Both the position numbers and the translations under genes were made by a program. The notes under the pieces were generated by a model that was given only the letters and a program-made list of their open reading frames with translations, was not told the origin of the DNA and searched no databases. From positions 1 through 40,238 of the IMG/VR virus record IMGVR_UViG_3300042924_001449: 40,238 nt of DNA, one strand, 5' to 3'. This document shows, one piece after another, positions 27,387-36,806 of the stretch. Source of the DNA: a virus. Within the stretch, counting starts at the first letter, position 1. The number at the start of each line of letters is the position of its first letter.

Positions 27387-27903
27387 GACAGCTCCTAAGC
27401 TGTTAAAGTATTTGATGGACAACAAACATTGGAGTCCATTTGAAATGGTTAATGTCTGTATGGAAATTGAAACCACCCGTGACATTGCCCGTCAAATCCT
27501 ACGACACAGAAGCTTCAGCTTCCAAGAATTCTCACAGCGGTATGCCATTTCCTCACGCTATGAAACCAGTGAGGTAAGGCTACAAGACAATAAGAATAGA
27601 CAGAACTCAATCCCCGTAGAAGACCGTGAACTCATCAAGGTATGGGAAGAGCTACAGACAGACGTTTTAATCGCTGCTAAGCGGTCCTATGAGGCTGCAT
27701 TGGGCATGGGCATAGCCAAGGAAGTGGCTAGGAAAGTGTTGCCTGAAGGAATGACAACCAGTAGAATGTACATGAATGGTACACTGAGAAGCTGGCTGCA
27801 CTATGTTGACATTCGCTGTGACAAAGCAACACAGAAAGAACATCGTGAAATAGCAGACCAATGTAAAGTAGTACTAACTAACTTAGTCCCATCCTTGTTT
27901 TAG
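27292..27903 (+). CDS. thyX: Flavin-dependent thymidylate synthase ThyX
   Basis: Converts dUMP to dTMP with FAD, NADPH and methylenetetrahydrofolate. 203 residues; the signature RHR-x7-S is seen at 71-81 (RHRSFSFQEFS), preceded by HWSPFEMVNVCMEIETTRDI and followed by YAISSRYE and SRMYMNGTLRSWLHYVDIR. Length is normal for the family. ATG 27292 has AAGGAG about 8 nt upstream. A terminator follows the gene. With NrdAB it supplies deoxynucleotides for phage DNA. Confidence 0.95.
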   Translation: MSVTLVWATPNAEHLIAYMARVSNPENQNNPETAPKLLKYLMDNKHWSPFEMVNVCMEIETTRDIARQILRHRSFSFQEFSQRYAISSRYETSEVRLQDNKNRQNSIPVEDRELIKVWEELQTDVLIAAKRSYEAALGMGIAKEVARKVLPEGMTTSRMYMNGTLRSWLHYVDIRCDKATQKEHREIADQCKVVLTNLVPSLF

Positions 27904-27949
27904 TAGAGCAAGCAGTAGCCATCTGAGGTATAACTACCTTTCTTTTCAC

Positions 27950-27971
27950 GGGAGCTTCGGCTCCCTTTTTT
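27950..27971 (+). terminator. Rho-independent terminator with UUCG loop
   Basis: GGGAGC-TTCG-GCTCCC followed by six T (27966-27971). A textbook strong terminator between thyX and nrdA. Confidence 0.9.
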
Positions 27972-27994
27972 CCCACCCTAACAGGAGTATTTAT

Positions 27995-29776
27995 ATGGCA
28001 AAGTTTAAGGTCAACATTGACCTGTCTAGGGATGCATTGTTCGATGAACTAGGCATCCAGAGATTAAGAGAAAGTTACATGAAAGAAGAAGAGGCTAGTC
28101 CTCAAGAAAGATTTGCATATGTTTCGGAATCGTTTGCTTCAAATCAAGAACACGCTCAAAGACTGTATGACTACAGCAGCAAGCATTGGCTCAGCTACTC
28201 TACTCCCATCCTATCGTTTGGTCGCTCTAAACGTGGCCTTCCTATCAGCTGCTTCCTTAACTACATGGACGACAGTGCAGAAGGCTTGGTTGACAACCTA
28301 TCAGAAACTAACTGGCTATCCATGTATGGTGGTGGTGTCGGTGTGCATGTGGGTATCCGCAATAGTGATGATAAGTCTACTGGTGTTATGCCCCACCTTA
28401 AGATCTACGATGCTAGCTCATTGGCCTACCGTCAAGGACGCACGAGACGGGGCAGCTATGCTGCCTATCTAGACATCCATCACCCTGACATCATCCAGTT
28501 CTTAGAGATGCGTAAGCCTACTGGTGACCAGAATGTACGCACACTAAACCTACATCATGGCATCAACATCACTGATGAATTTATGACCATCATTGAGAAG
28601 GCCATGAAAGACCCAGACTTTGACGACAGCTTTCAATTGAAGAATCCTGCCACTGGTTTGGTGGTTGAGACAGTGTCTGCTAAATATTTGTGGCAGAAAA
28701 TATTAGACCTGAGAATGCAAACAGGTGAGCCATACTTAGTATTCATTGACACAGCTAACAAGGCTATGCCTAAGTGGTTGAGTGATAAAGGCTTGAAGAT
28801 TAATGGTAGCAATCTGTGTACAGAAATCTTTCTACCAACTAACGAGAAACGAACAGCAGTGTGTTGCTTGTCTTCTCTCAACTTGGAATACTATGATGAG
28901 TGGAAGAACGACAAACAATTTATTCTAGATGTTATGGAAATGCTAGACAATGTCTTGCAATACTTCATTGACAAAGCACCATCAACAATTGCCAGAGCTA
29001 AGCTTAGTGCAATGATGGAGCGTAGTATTGGTGTGGGTGCTCTAGGCTTCCATGCTTTTTTGCAGAAGAAAGGTGTAGCCATCGATGGTGTGATGGCTAA
29101 GAGTTATAACAATGAAATATTTAAACATATACATGCTTCGTGTCTACGGGCTGATGCTGTCTTGGAGCAGCAGCGTGGTAGTTGTATCGATGCTGGCCTT
29201 GATAATATTAGTAGAAGGTTTAGTCATCACACTGCTATTGCTCCTAATGCCAGTAGCAGTCTTATTATGGGGAATACTAGCCCTTCAGTCGAGCCGTACA
29301 GAGCGAATGTTTTTAGGCAGGACACACTTAGTGGAGCATTCGTCTATAAGAATAGGTTCTTGAAGGCACAACTTGCTGCACTGGATATGGACAATGACGA
29401 TGTGTGGGCATCCATCATTAGCAATGAAGGATCTGTACAGCACTTAGACATTCCTGAACAGTTGAAGGAAGTATTTAAAACTGCTATGGAAATTGATCAG
29501 AGGTGGCTCATTGAACTAGCAGCAGACAGACAACAATACATTGACCAAGGCCAGAGCATTAACCTGTTCTTCCCTGCAAATGTATCCATTAAATATTTGC
29601 ATGCCATCCACTTCCTTGCTTGGAAGAGTGGATTGAAAAGCTTATACTATCTCCGTTCAGAGAAGGTAAGAAAAGCAGATAAGGTTGGTGCTCAAATCAA
29701 ACGTCAGAAGATTGAAGATGAAATTGATTTGAAAACTGTGGCTGATGGTGAAACTTGTTTAGCATGTGAAGGTTGA
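27995..29776 (+). CDS. nrdA: Ribonucleotide reductase class I, large subunit
   Basis: Reduces ribonucleoside diphosphates to deoxy forms with NrdB. 593 residues, shorter than E. coli NrdA (761): the N-terminal ATP-cone is absent, so dATP inhibition of activity is probably lost. The active-site set is present: C86 (LPISCFLNYM), N273-x-C275-x-E277 (GSNLCTEIF), C290 (TAVCCLSSLNLE), and the C-terminal thiol pair C588/C591 (TCLACEG). ATG 27995 follows AGGAG. No clear promoter is seen between the upstream terminator and this gene, so read-through or an unrecognised promoter is needed. Confidence 0.95.
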   Translation: MAKFKVNIDLSRDALFDELGIQRLRESYMKEEEASPQERFAYVSESFASNQEHAQRLYDYSSKHWLSYSTPILSFGRSKRGLPISCFLNYMDDSAEGLVDNLSETNWLSMYGGGVGVHVGIRNSDDKSTGVMPHLKIYDASSLAYRQGRTRRGSYAAYLDIHHPDIIQFLEMRKPTGDQNVRTLNLHHGINITDEFMTIIEKAMKDPDFDDSFQLKNPATGLVVETVSAKYLWQKILDLRMQTGEPYLVFIDTANKAMPKWLSDKGLKINGSNLCTEIFLPTNEKRTAVCCLSSLNLEYYDEWKNDKQFILDVMEMLDNVLQYFIDKAPSTIARAKLSAMMERSIGVGALGFHAFLQKKGVAIDGVMAKSYNNEIFKHIHASCLRADAVLEQQRGSCIDAGLDNISRRFSHHTAIAPNASSSLIMGNTSPSVEPYRANVFRQDTLSGAFVYKNRFLKAQLAALDMDNDDVWASIISNEGSVQHLDIPEQLKEVFKTAMEIDQRWLIELAADRQQYIDQGQSINLFFPANVSIKYLHAIHFLAWKSGLKSLYYLRSEKVRKADKVGAQIKRQKIEDEIDLKTVADGETCLACEG

Positions 29777-29777
29777 T

Positions 29778-30737
29778 ATGGTAAGAACAAAAGCAGATAT
29801 TACGCAAGAGCGTACAACATTCAAGCCATTCAAATATCCTTGGGCATATGATGCTTGGCTTCAGCACGAGCAAAGCCATTGGCTTCATACTGAAGTGCCT
29901 ATGTCTGAGGATGTTAAAGACTACAGAAAACTCAGTGCTAATGAGCAAGAGTTTTTAACAAAAATCTTACGCTTCTTTGTGCAGGGTGACTTGGACATTG
30001 GCAGTGGTTATCATGACCATTACATCCCAGTGTTCAAGCAACCCGAAGTAAGGATGATGATGAGTGGCTTTGCAGGTAGGGAAGCTTTGCATGTGGCAGC
30101 ATACGCCCACCTCATTGAAACCTTAGGCTTGCCTGAATCTACATACAATGAATTCCTCCAATACAAAGAGATGGTGGAGAAGCACGACTACATTAACAAC
30201 TTGAACGCAGCACCAATGGCTGAAAAGATTGCAGCCATCTCTGCCTTTGGTGAAGGCATGCAACTATTCTCTAGCTTTGTGATGTTGCTAAACTTTGCAA
30301 GGAATGGTAAGCTTAAAGGGCTGGGCCAAATTATTGCTTGGTCCATCGTTGACGAAACTCAACATGCTGAAGGCATGATTAAGGTCTATCGTGAATACGT
30401 TAAACACCATCAGGATGAAACGACTTCGGATCGCATTAAAGAAATTGCTCATCAAATGGTGGGTTTGGAGGATCAGTTTGTGGATCTGGCTTTTTCAATG
30501 GTCGAGGTTGAGAAGCTTACGAAAGAAGAAGTGAAGCAATACATCCGCTACATTGCAGATCGTAGACTCATCTCTATGGGAATGAAGGGCATCTACAAGA
30601 TTAAGAAGAACCCTCTGCCGTGGGTGGATGGTATGCTTGGTGTTAGCCACACCAACTTCTTTGAGCAGCGTGTAACAGACTACAGCAAGGGTGCTACCAC
30701 TGGTACATGGGATGATGTATGGGGGAAAGCAGCATGA
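29778..30737 (+). CDS. nrdB: Ribonucleotide reductase class Ia, radical-bearing small subunit
   Basis: Holds the di-iron centre and the tyrosyl radical for NrdA. 319 residues from ATG 29778 (AAGG 7 nt upstream). Metal ligands D71 (VQGDLDIGS), E102 and H105 (REALH), E159 (GEGMQLF), E193 and H196 (VDETQH) are all present. Y109, seven residues after E102, is the radical tyrosine as in E. coli Y122, so this is class Ia rather than a Tyr-less type. Lies one base after nrdA. Confidence 0.95.
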   Translation: MVRTKADITQERTTFKPFKYPWAYDAWLQHEQSHWLHTEVPMSEDVKDYRKLSANEQEFLTKILRFFVQGDLDIGSGYHDHYIPVFKQPEVRMMMSGFAGREALHVAAYAHLIETLGLPESTYNEFLQYKEMVEKHDYINNLNAAPMAEKIAAISAFGEGMQLFSSFVMLLNFARNGKLKGLGQIIAWSIVDETQHAEGMIKVYREYVKHHQDETTSDRIKEIAHQMVGLEDQFVDLAFSMVEVEKLTKEEVKQYIRYIADRRLISMGMKGIYKIKKNPLPWVDGMLGVSHTNFFEQRVTDYSKGATTGTWDDVWGKAA

Positions 30738-30940
30738 TAGTTGTTAATGTCAGACAAGGCATAGGGCTAGACATTGAATATAATGATGACATATGCCACA
30801 TTGTTAATGATGGTGGTGACACTGATAAGTTATTTGCATATAGTGGTATACTAATCAAGTTGCCTTTCATTAGCATCTACATTGGTGAGTTTGATGAAAT
30901 TGGATCGCTCACTAATAGCAATAAATCTACAGGGGAATAA
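30734..30940 (+). CDS. Small hypothetical protein (68 aa)
   Basis: MIVVNVRQGIGLDIEYNDDI, then YSGILIKLPFISIYIGEFDE: short, beta-rich, acidic. GGGGGAAAG precedes ATG 30734, which overlaps the nrdB stop (ATGA). No family recognised; the position after nrdB could mean a redox or accessory role but no CxxC is present. Confidence 0.6.
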   Translation: MIVVNVRQGIGLDIEYNDDICHIVNDGGDTDKLFAYSGILIKLPFISIYIGEFDEIGSLTNSNKSTGE

Positions 30941-30941
30941 C

Positions 30942-31133
30942 ATGCAAGTCAAGTCTGAACGATCTGCACCACTGCGTATTCAATTTGAACAAGGCTATAA
31001 AGCTTTCAGACATGGATGGATGGTCAATCAATATGACCCACTGTCTGTGGCAGGTAAAGAATGGCAACGGGGATTTGACCGTGGCTACTTCGATAACATT
31101 GAAAGACTCAATGGCTACCAAGCGGTTCGATAA
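30942..31133 (+). CDS. Small conserved-looking phage protein (63 aa)
   Basis: MQVKSERSAPLRIQFEQGYK, AFRHGWMVNQYDPLSVAGKE and WQRGFDRGYFDNIERL. The F.QG..AF..G......P.....KEWQRGF..GY pattern fits the ribosome-modulation-factor-like motif seen in small phage proteins (a G....W..G...Y core). GGGGA lies 6 nt before the ATG. The RMF link is a guess. Confidence 0.6.
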   Translation: MQVKSERSAPLRIQFEQGYKAFRHGWMVNQYDPLSVAGKEWQRGFDRGYFDNIERLNGYQAVR

Positions 31134-31254
31134 AGAACTCCACGACACCTACGACAAGTTTGGAAGAGATGTAGTTAAAAGCTATGTCTCTTCTTTTTGG
31201 AATATGGAAGCTAAAGATAATCCCGATAGATATGGGTGGGGTATGCTGAGGTAG
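31111..31254 (+). CDS. Small hypothetical protein (47 aa)
   Basis: MATKRFDKELHDTYDKFGRD, then a helix and KDNPDRYGWGML. The KRF.KEL...YD...R.........F....DNPD.YG pattern recalls a small phage protein that I cannot name. GAAAG lies 7 nt before ATG 31111; overlaps of 23 and 19 nt to its neighbours. Confidence 0.6.
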   Translation: MATKRFDKELHDTYDKFGRDVVKSYVSSFWNMEAKDNPDRYGWGMLR

Positions 31255-31535
31255 AGGTCAGACTGTCATGGAAAACTGTAGAGTTTCCATACGAAGATTT
31301 GAATGTACCTGCTAGGAAGAAGAAGCTCTTAACACAAGAGATTCCTACACACTTCTTTTCAATTAACAAAGATGGAACAGCCTTGTTTCATTGCGAAGCT
31401 GCTGCTGTATTAGCTTCAGAAATTAAAGAGTCTAGAAATAAATATGTCTATCAAGGAGAACTCTTTTACAAAGTCTCTCTTGATAGACTATCTTATGTAG
31501 TATTATCTACGACTGGCGAGGCCACCCTTAGCTAA
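31236..31535 (+). CDS. Hypothetical protein, last rightward gene (99 aa)
   Basis: GTG start at 31236, reading MGYAEVEVRLSWKTVEFPYE, then THFFSINKDGTALFHCEAAA and KYVYQGELFYKVSLDRLSYV. No strong SD; a start inside the frame is possible. The 3' end overlaps by 33 nt the end of the giant virion gene on the opposite strand, so the two transcripts converge here. No terminator was seen at the junction. Confidence 0.5.
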   Translation: MGYAEVEVRLSWKTVEFPYEDLNVPARKKKLLTQEIPTHFFSINKDGTALFHCEAAAVLASEIKESRNKYVYQGELFYKVSLDRLSYVVLSTTGEATLS

Positions 31536-34500
31536 GCCAATCTTCTTTTTAGTTTCTTTGTCTTTGTAGGATCCACCTACCAAGTCTCTAATATTATTTA
31601 CTGCTTCAATCTCTCGCTTAACAGCAGCAGACATCTCATCAGTAGGAATAGACACCCCAACATTTTGTTTTAATAACAACTTAAATTGTTCTTGTAACAC
31701 TTTTAGTGCTTCAGCTTTGTCTTTAATCCCTGTCTTTTCTAATGACTCAATAACATCAGGAATAAATTCAGATAAATCTATTTTAAATTCATATGAAGGT
31801 CTAGCTAGTCTATTTAATCTAGCGGCTGTTGTTTGATTACTAGTAATAATAGGTGTGAATCCAGCTTCAATAGCAGCTTTACCTCCAGTTTCCCTAAACT
31901 CATTTCTAACAAGTCCTCGAATAAGACGATAAGCTTTTAATGCTTGCACTTCTTCACTACCAAGACCTCCCTCTTTAATAGGCTTCAAAGATTTTGGAGA
32001 TAGAAAGTTTTTTCTTAATTCTTTTAAATTTCTGTATAAGTTGCTATTAATTTCTTCTTGTTGTTTAAACAAAGGAATTTTCTTTTCTGCCTCATACATG
32101 TTTCTAGTGATGGAAAGCTTTTCACTTTCTGTGAAAGCATCCTCAGACTCACGCATACCAATAGATCTAGGAAGTCCTAATGGACGAGCCACTGTGGGAG
32201 AACCAGTAATAGATCTTGCAATGACGTTCATATCCCCCATCTCCTCTATTCCTACTTTTTTCTTATACTGATCTCTAGACATGTTGATTCGTCTAAATTC
32301 ATAGTCAGCATATGGAATAGATGTTTGAACAATGTTCTCAGGATTTGATCCCCCAAAGGAAGTAGAGTAATTAAATCTAGCGTCATCTGTAAAAGATGTT
32401 GCTCCTACTTTTAATTCTCTCTGTCCAGCTTGATCTTCAGGTAATGTTTGAGGATCAAAGAAACCTTTAGTGGCTCTCTCTGCTGGGTTATCTTCTGTAC
32501 CATGATAGAGCACCTTAAGAGGTCTGTCTTTATATTTCTCTCTAAGCTTATTCAACTTATCTTGTAAAGGCATAGAGAAAGAAACAAAATCTTCTACAGA
32601 CTTTGGATCATTAACATCCACTTCTTTACCTTTGGATGCTCTGTATTCGCCCTGAGCTACAGCAATAACATCATCCTCAATCTTACCTGCCACATTAGGC
32701 ATCTCGATCAGTTTATCAAAAGTATCTGTCCTCATTTGCTTAATGGCAGTTAATGTATTCTGTCTAACTTCAAAATCTGAAATGATGTCTGAGTCTTTAC
32801 TGAAGCCATATTTGGCTTTATTTAAATCACCCTCAGCTATGCCTTTCATGTAAGGAGACAAAGGAGCAGGAGCCTCTATAGGAGTAGGCTTCTGCATAGG
32901 AAGATCTGTTTTAATCTCAGGCAATGCTTCTGCTTCCACCTTAGGTGGTGGCGTGAATGAAGCTTCAGCTTCTGTTACTAGCTTCTCCATCTCTGCATCA
33001 ACAGGCTTAGGCTGAACAGCAGGGCTAACCTTACTCTTAACAATAGGCGCTTTAACTACAGGAGCAGCTACTGCCTCTACTGGAGCTTCCTTCACTGCTG
33101 TTTTAGCTGCCGCATCCTGCATCTCTTTTAACAAAGACATAGAACTCTTCATTACAGCAGAAGAGCCAATTTCTTTACCTACTTGTTTAGCAGCTAGACC
33201 ACCAACTTGATAACCAACAACACCGCCAGAGGCTTTCTCTACTGGTTTTTGTACAGCCACTGCATCTTTACTTAATGCTTTAGATATTTCCAAAGCCACA
33301 CCATACTTCTTAAAGTCAGTATCGCTTTCAAACGAATTACCTGTTTGTTGTTTATAAAACTCTAAAGTTATTCTACGAAGTTTAGGAGGCAAAGCTTCAA
33401 ATTGTTTTTGTTCAACTGGAGGTACTTTCTCCATCTTGTAAAACTTAGCAATTGATTCATCTATCGCTATCTTCTTTGCCTCACTTTGAAGTTCTGATAA
33501 AGCATTCTTTAAGTCAATTGCTTTGCCTTCATCAGTGGCTTTCTTATACAAATCCATATTGATAACAGGACCGATGAAGTTATCAATATTGTTAGCTATG
33601 AATTTTCTAGCTTCAGCATCCACTGTCTTATCACCTGTGGTTGAGAAGATAGCATTGAATGGAATCTTCCTAGCTTCAATCTCTGTTTCAATCTCATTCT
33701 TTGGTGGCACTAAAGCCAAGCCAGTCAGTTGTTTTAATGGGCCAGTGTCTCTGAAAGCGGCTTGTGTTCTTGTAGCTGGTTGATATTCAGGCAAGGCTTG
33801 CTTTAAGATTGGGATGCCCTTTTGAATGTTCTTACCAACAGCAGTTAGGAATGTTCTTTCTTCATCCGGCTTAGTGACATAGATGTCTCTAGGCAGGGCT
33901 TCGTTACTATCGAAGGCACTGATGATGTCACTAACTTGGTTAAGTGGAACAGTAGCTCTACCGAGCCAAGCACCAATTAAATCACCTGCAGATCTAGATA
34001 CTTTATTCAACGCTGTCTGATCTGTTTCTCCATCAGCAGCAAACATAGAAGAAGCAACTTCTTTAATTCTTTCTAATGATTCTGAAGTAGAGCCTACAGA
34101 CTTAAAGCCAGTGAGGGCCTCAACCAAGTCCATTGCCTTGAAGTCTTCTGGGTTTCCATTAGCTATCTTGTAATAGAAGTCAGCCAGAGCAAATGGTACA
34201 TTCACTGGAAATAAATATTTAAGGTCTACATTAGTTCCATCATCACTCTTCGCTATATTCCAAGGTGTGTCTTGGTTTTCTTTTCTATAGGCATATGCAG
34301 CCAATAGAGTAGCCATACCAGTAGCTTGCTGTGCTATCTTTTCTGATCCTTGCAATAGTAGTTGAGAACCAGCTTCATCACCATTCTTTAAAAGCCTGAC
34401 ACCTTCAATGGCTTCAGCAGCACCCTTACCTGCGTACCAAGGGTTGTAATGTTTAGCTGTCCACTGCGTAGCATTCACTAAGAATCTAGCAAAAGGAAAC

Positions 34501-36803
34501 ACTGCTGTACTAATTGGTCTTGCTGCTTCTACGCCTTTAACAAAAGCCAAGCCCATTCCTTCAGTAGGTGTCTTACTGAATGTAAACGTAAGAGCATCAT
34601 CAACACCTTGTCTCAAGATATCGATAGGAATGTTTTTATCTTGTGCAATTAGATCAACTAAATTAAGACCAGTCTTCCTGAGGTTGTTATCAATAGAAGC
34701 TGAGAAGATAGCTCTTCTTACATAGTTATCCATGATAACAGCAGGTGTATTTAAAATACGAATAGGAGCTATGAGGTCTGAGTTTTTCATGTCCTCTGCT
34801 GTAGCTAACATCTTGCTCATCAGCATTGGATTATTCTTAAGTGCTTCTTCTGTAATCTCTCTTGATAGATCACCCTGCCCTAAATAAAAATACCCATTTA
34901 CAGTGTCATCAATAACACCGTTAAATCCTTTACCAATGTCTCCAGCCACAGGAGATCCTCGCATCTTTCCTGCTATCTTTCTTCCAGTATTAAAGATGAG
35001 AGACTCAATACCTTCTTCTGCTGCACCATAAGTTAAGTTAGTACCAACACCAAATGCGTTACGCATAACTGTACTCATATTGGTAGTCATGGCAGTAATC
35101 ATGTTTCTGTCAGCTTTATCAATCCAGCCTTTGAAAGTCATCATTGGACCAGCTACTGGATCTTTCTTACCGAACAAAGCATCAACTGCCTTAGCTCCTT
35201 CTGGATCTACCTCTTTCATCTTGTTAAGCATTCTGCTAATAACAGACTTGCTTTGCAATGTACGAGCAGCATCACTTGTAGATACTCCGTACATAGAAGA
35301 AAACTTCTTCAGAGCATCTTCATCTAAACCAGCAGCTTCAAGCCTTGCCATAAAATTAGGCAAGTCTGTTCCTGCATCTGTCATAGATTGCTTGATGACA
35401 TTGTCAGGAAGCTTATCAAAACTATCTAATGTTCTTTGAACAGCTTCAAATGTTTTCTCTCCTGCTTTAGGAGCAAACTCTGGAATCTGTTTCCAAATGG
35501 AGGCAGCAATAAGATCAGCTTGTTTATCAATTGAATTCTTTACTTGCATCTGTGCAATGCTAGTAGGTGATCCTTGCATGTCTAACAAATCCCCACCATC
35601 ATAGATGTTTGTTGTAGTGACTGCTACATTGTCAGCAGCTTCATCACCAGTTAAGTTTTTAGAACCACCAGATACTTCTGTTTGTTTCTTTCTGGCATCA
35701 GTCAGATCTTTAAGTGTTAAAGTATCCCCCTTAAGAAACTTTGTACCTTTTGTAGCAGCCAATAAAAGAGGAGCAGTTTCTAATAAACCAAAAGGAACTT
35801 GAATAGCACCTGCTGTTAAGGCTTCTGAAACACTAATGCCTTTATCTACCTTAGCTTTTAATGCTTCTAGCTTAGGTGCTAATCTATCTTGATCCTCTTT
35901 TGGTAGAGTTGGAAGAATCTTATCCATCTCTCTAGCAGTGGCATCAGCTACAGCCAGTTCTCTTTTCTGTCTAGAGACATTGGTAGTTGCTCCACTACCA
36001 CCCTCAAAAACCACCGGAGCTACTGCTGCAGCAGCTCCAATCTTTGTTGTTAGTGCCTTCTTAATACCTACCTTAGCTGCCTCTTTACCAATTATGTTAA
36101 CAGCTACCTTGCCTACACCTAAGCTGCCATATGTAAGTGGATTAGACAGCATCAATCCAGCATAGTCTTTCAATGCTGATGTCAGAGCTTGTCCTCTTGG
36201 ATCAAAGAAAGAAGCTGTGTTCTCAAGAATGTCATAAGCTTCACCTGCTTTAACAACATCCTCTGGTTTAGAATTGTTAATCCATTCTTGTTCTGCTGTA
36301 ACACGCAAAGGATTAGGATCTTCTACAACACTTCGTATATGACTAACAACCCTATCAACATAATCCTTAGATGATTCACCTTTTTGTGGCAAGCCATTCT
36401 TTCCTAAGCGAACACTACCATAAGCTGTTAATTTATTTAATAAGTCTGGGTTCTTATGCAAATCATCATATGCATATTTAGAAGCCTCTTCTTCTTTAAT
36501 CTTTTCTGCCCTTGCCACTAAAGCTGTAGCTCTCTGACGAGGAGCAGCAAAAGCTGGTTTAGTTATATCTTGTGCAGGAGGTTGAGCAGCAGCTATCTTC
36601 TCTATTTGTTGAGGCGTAGGTTGAGCAGTTGCTGGTTGTTGATCTGGAGTAGCCATCCCTCTCAAATCAATCTTATTAGTTTGCTGTGTGGGTGCAGATC
36701 GAGGAGGAGGCAGCTTCTTTAAAGCTGCTGCCATCTCTTCTTTAGACATTCCATCTGGAAATTCTACAGGACCATAGCCTATTACATCAATGACTTGTGC
36801 CAT
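31503..36803 (-). CDS. Giant internal virion-type protein with ADP-ribosyltransferase-like YHGT segment
   Basis: 1766 residues, the largest gene. It opens with YGPVEFPDGMSKEEMAAALK, a short N-terminal pattern seen in large injected or virion proteins, then a P/Q/A-rich linker. A long helical body has hydrophobic stretches near 255-275 and 340-360, and repeated K/A-rich coiled coils. Around 1250-1400 it is P/A/E-rich. Near 1430 it has KVLYHGTEDNPAER (H1434), then TSFTDDARFNYSTSFGG (about 1471-1485), resembling ADP-ribosyltransferase folds of polyvalent phage proteins. It ends AKGGLASRR. Likely ejected with DNA, as for T7 gp16; the enzymatic part is a pattern-based guess. Confidence 0.75.
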   Translation of the reverse strand: MAQVIDVIGYGPVEFPDGMSKEEMAAALKKLPPPRSAPTQQTNKIDLRGMATPDQQPATAQPTPQQIEKIAAAQPPAQDITKPAFAAPRQRATALVARAEKIKEEEASKYAYDDLHKNPDLLNKLTAYGSVRLGKNGLPQKGESSKDYVDRVVSHIRSVVEDPNPLRVTAEQEWINNSKPEDVVKAGEAYDILENTASFFDPRGQALTSALKDYAGLMLSNPLTYGSLGVGKVAVNIIGKEAAKVGIKKALTTKIGAAAAVAPVVFEGGSGATTNVSRQKRELAVADATAREMDKILPTLPKEDQDRLAPKLEALKAKVDKGISVSEALTAGAIQVPFGLLETAPLLLAATKGTKFLKGDTLTLKDLTDARKKQTEVSGGSKNLTGDEAADNVAVTTTNIYDGGDLLDMQGSPTSIAQMQVKNSIDKQADLIAASIWKQIPEFAPKAGEKTFEAVQRTLDSFDKLPDNVIKQSMTDAGTDLPNFMARLEAAGLDEDALKKFSSMYGVSTSDAARTLQSKSVISRMLNKMKEVDPEGAKAVDALFGKKDPVAGPMMTFKGWIDKADRNMITAMTTNMSTVMRNAFGVGTNLTYGAAEEGIESLIFNTGRKIAGKMRGSPVAGDIGKGFNGVIDDTVNGYFYLGQGDLSREITEEALKNNPMLMSKMLATAEDMKNSDLIAPIRILNTPAVIMDNYVRRAIFSASIDNNLRKTGLNLVDLIAQDKNIPIDILRQGVDDALTFTFSKTPTEGMGLAFVKGVEAARPISTAVFPFARFLVNATQWTAKHYNPWYAGKGAAEAIEGVRLLKNGDEAGSQLLLQGSEKIAQQATGMATLLAAYAYRKENQDTPWNIAKSDDGTNVDLKYLFPVNVPFALADFYYKIANGNPEDFKAMDLVEALTGFKSVGSTSESLERIKEVASSMFAADGETDQTALNKVSRSAGDLIGAWLGRATVPLNQVSDIISAFDSNEALPRDIYVTKPDEERTFLTAVGKNIQKGIPILKQALPEYQPATRTQAAFRDTGPLKQLTGLALVPPKNEIETEIEARKIPFNAIFSTTGDKTVDAEARKFIANNIDNFIGPVINMDLYKKATDEGKAIDLKNALSELQSEAKKIAIDESIAKFYKMEKVPPVEQKQFEALPPKLRRITLEFYKQQTGNSFESDTDFKKYGVALEISKALSKDAVAVQKPVEKASGGVVGYQVGGLAAKQVGKEIGSSAVMKSSMSLLKEMQDAAAKTAVKEAPVEAVAAPVVKAPIVKSKVSPAVQPKPVDAEMEKLVTEAEASFTPPPKVEAEALPEIKTDLPMQKPTPIEAPAPLSPYMKGIAEGDLNKAKYGFSKDSDIISDFEVRQNTLTAIKQMRTDTFDKLIEMPNVAGKIEDDVIAVAQGEYRASKGKEVDVNDPKSVEDFVSFSMPLQDKLNKLREKYKDRPLKVLYHGTEDNPAERATKGFFDPQTLPEDQAGQRELKVGATSFTDDARFNYSTSFGGSNPENIVQTSIPYADYEFRRINMSRDQYKKKVGIEEMGDMNVIARSITGSPTVARPLGLPRSIGMRESEDAFTESEKLSITRNMYEAEKKIPLFKQQEEINSNLYRNLKELRKNFLSPKSLKPIKEGGLGSEEVQALKAYRLIRGLVRNEFRETGGKAAIEAGFTPIITSNQTTAARLNRLARPSYEFKIDLSEFIPDVIESLEKTGIKDKAEALKVLQEQFKLLLKQNVGVSIPTDEMSAAVKREIEAVNNIRDLVGGSYKDKETKKKIGLAKGGLASRR

Positions 36804-36806
36804 TAG

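Noticed and set aside
31503-31535. Frameshift or gene fusion at the convergent gene end
   Set aside because: The two genes are on opposite strands and simply overlap at their 3' ends by 33 nt; both stops are clear.
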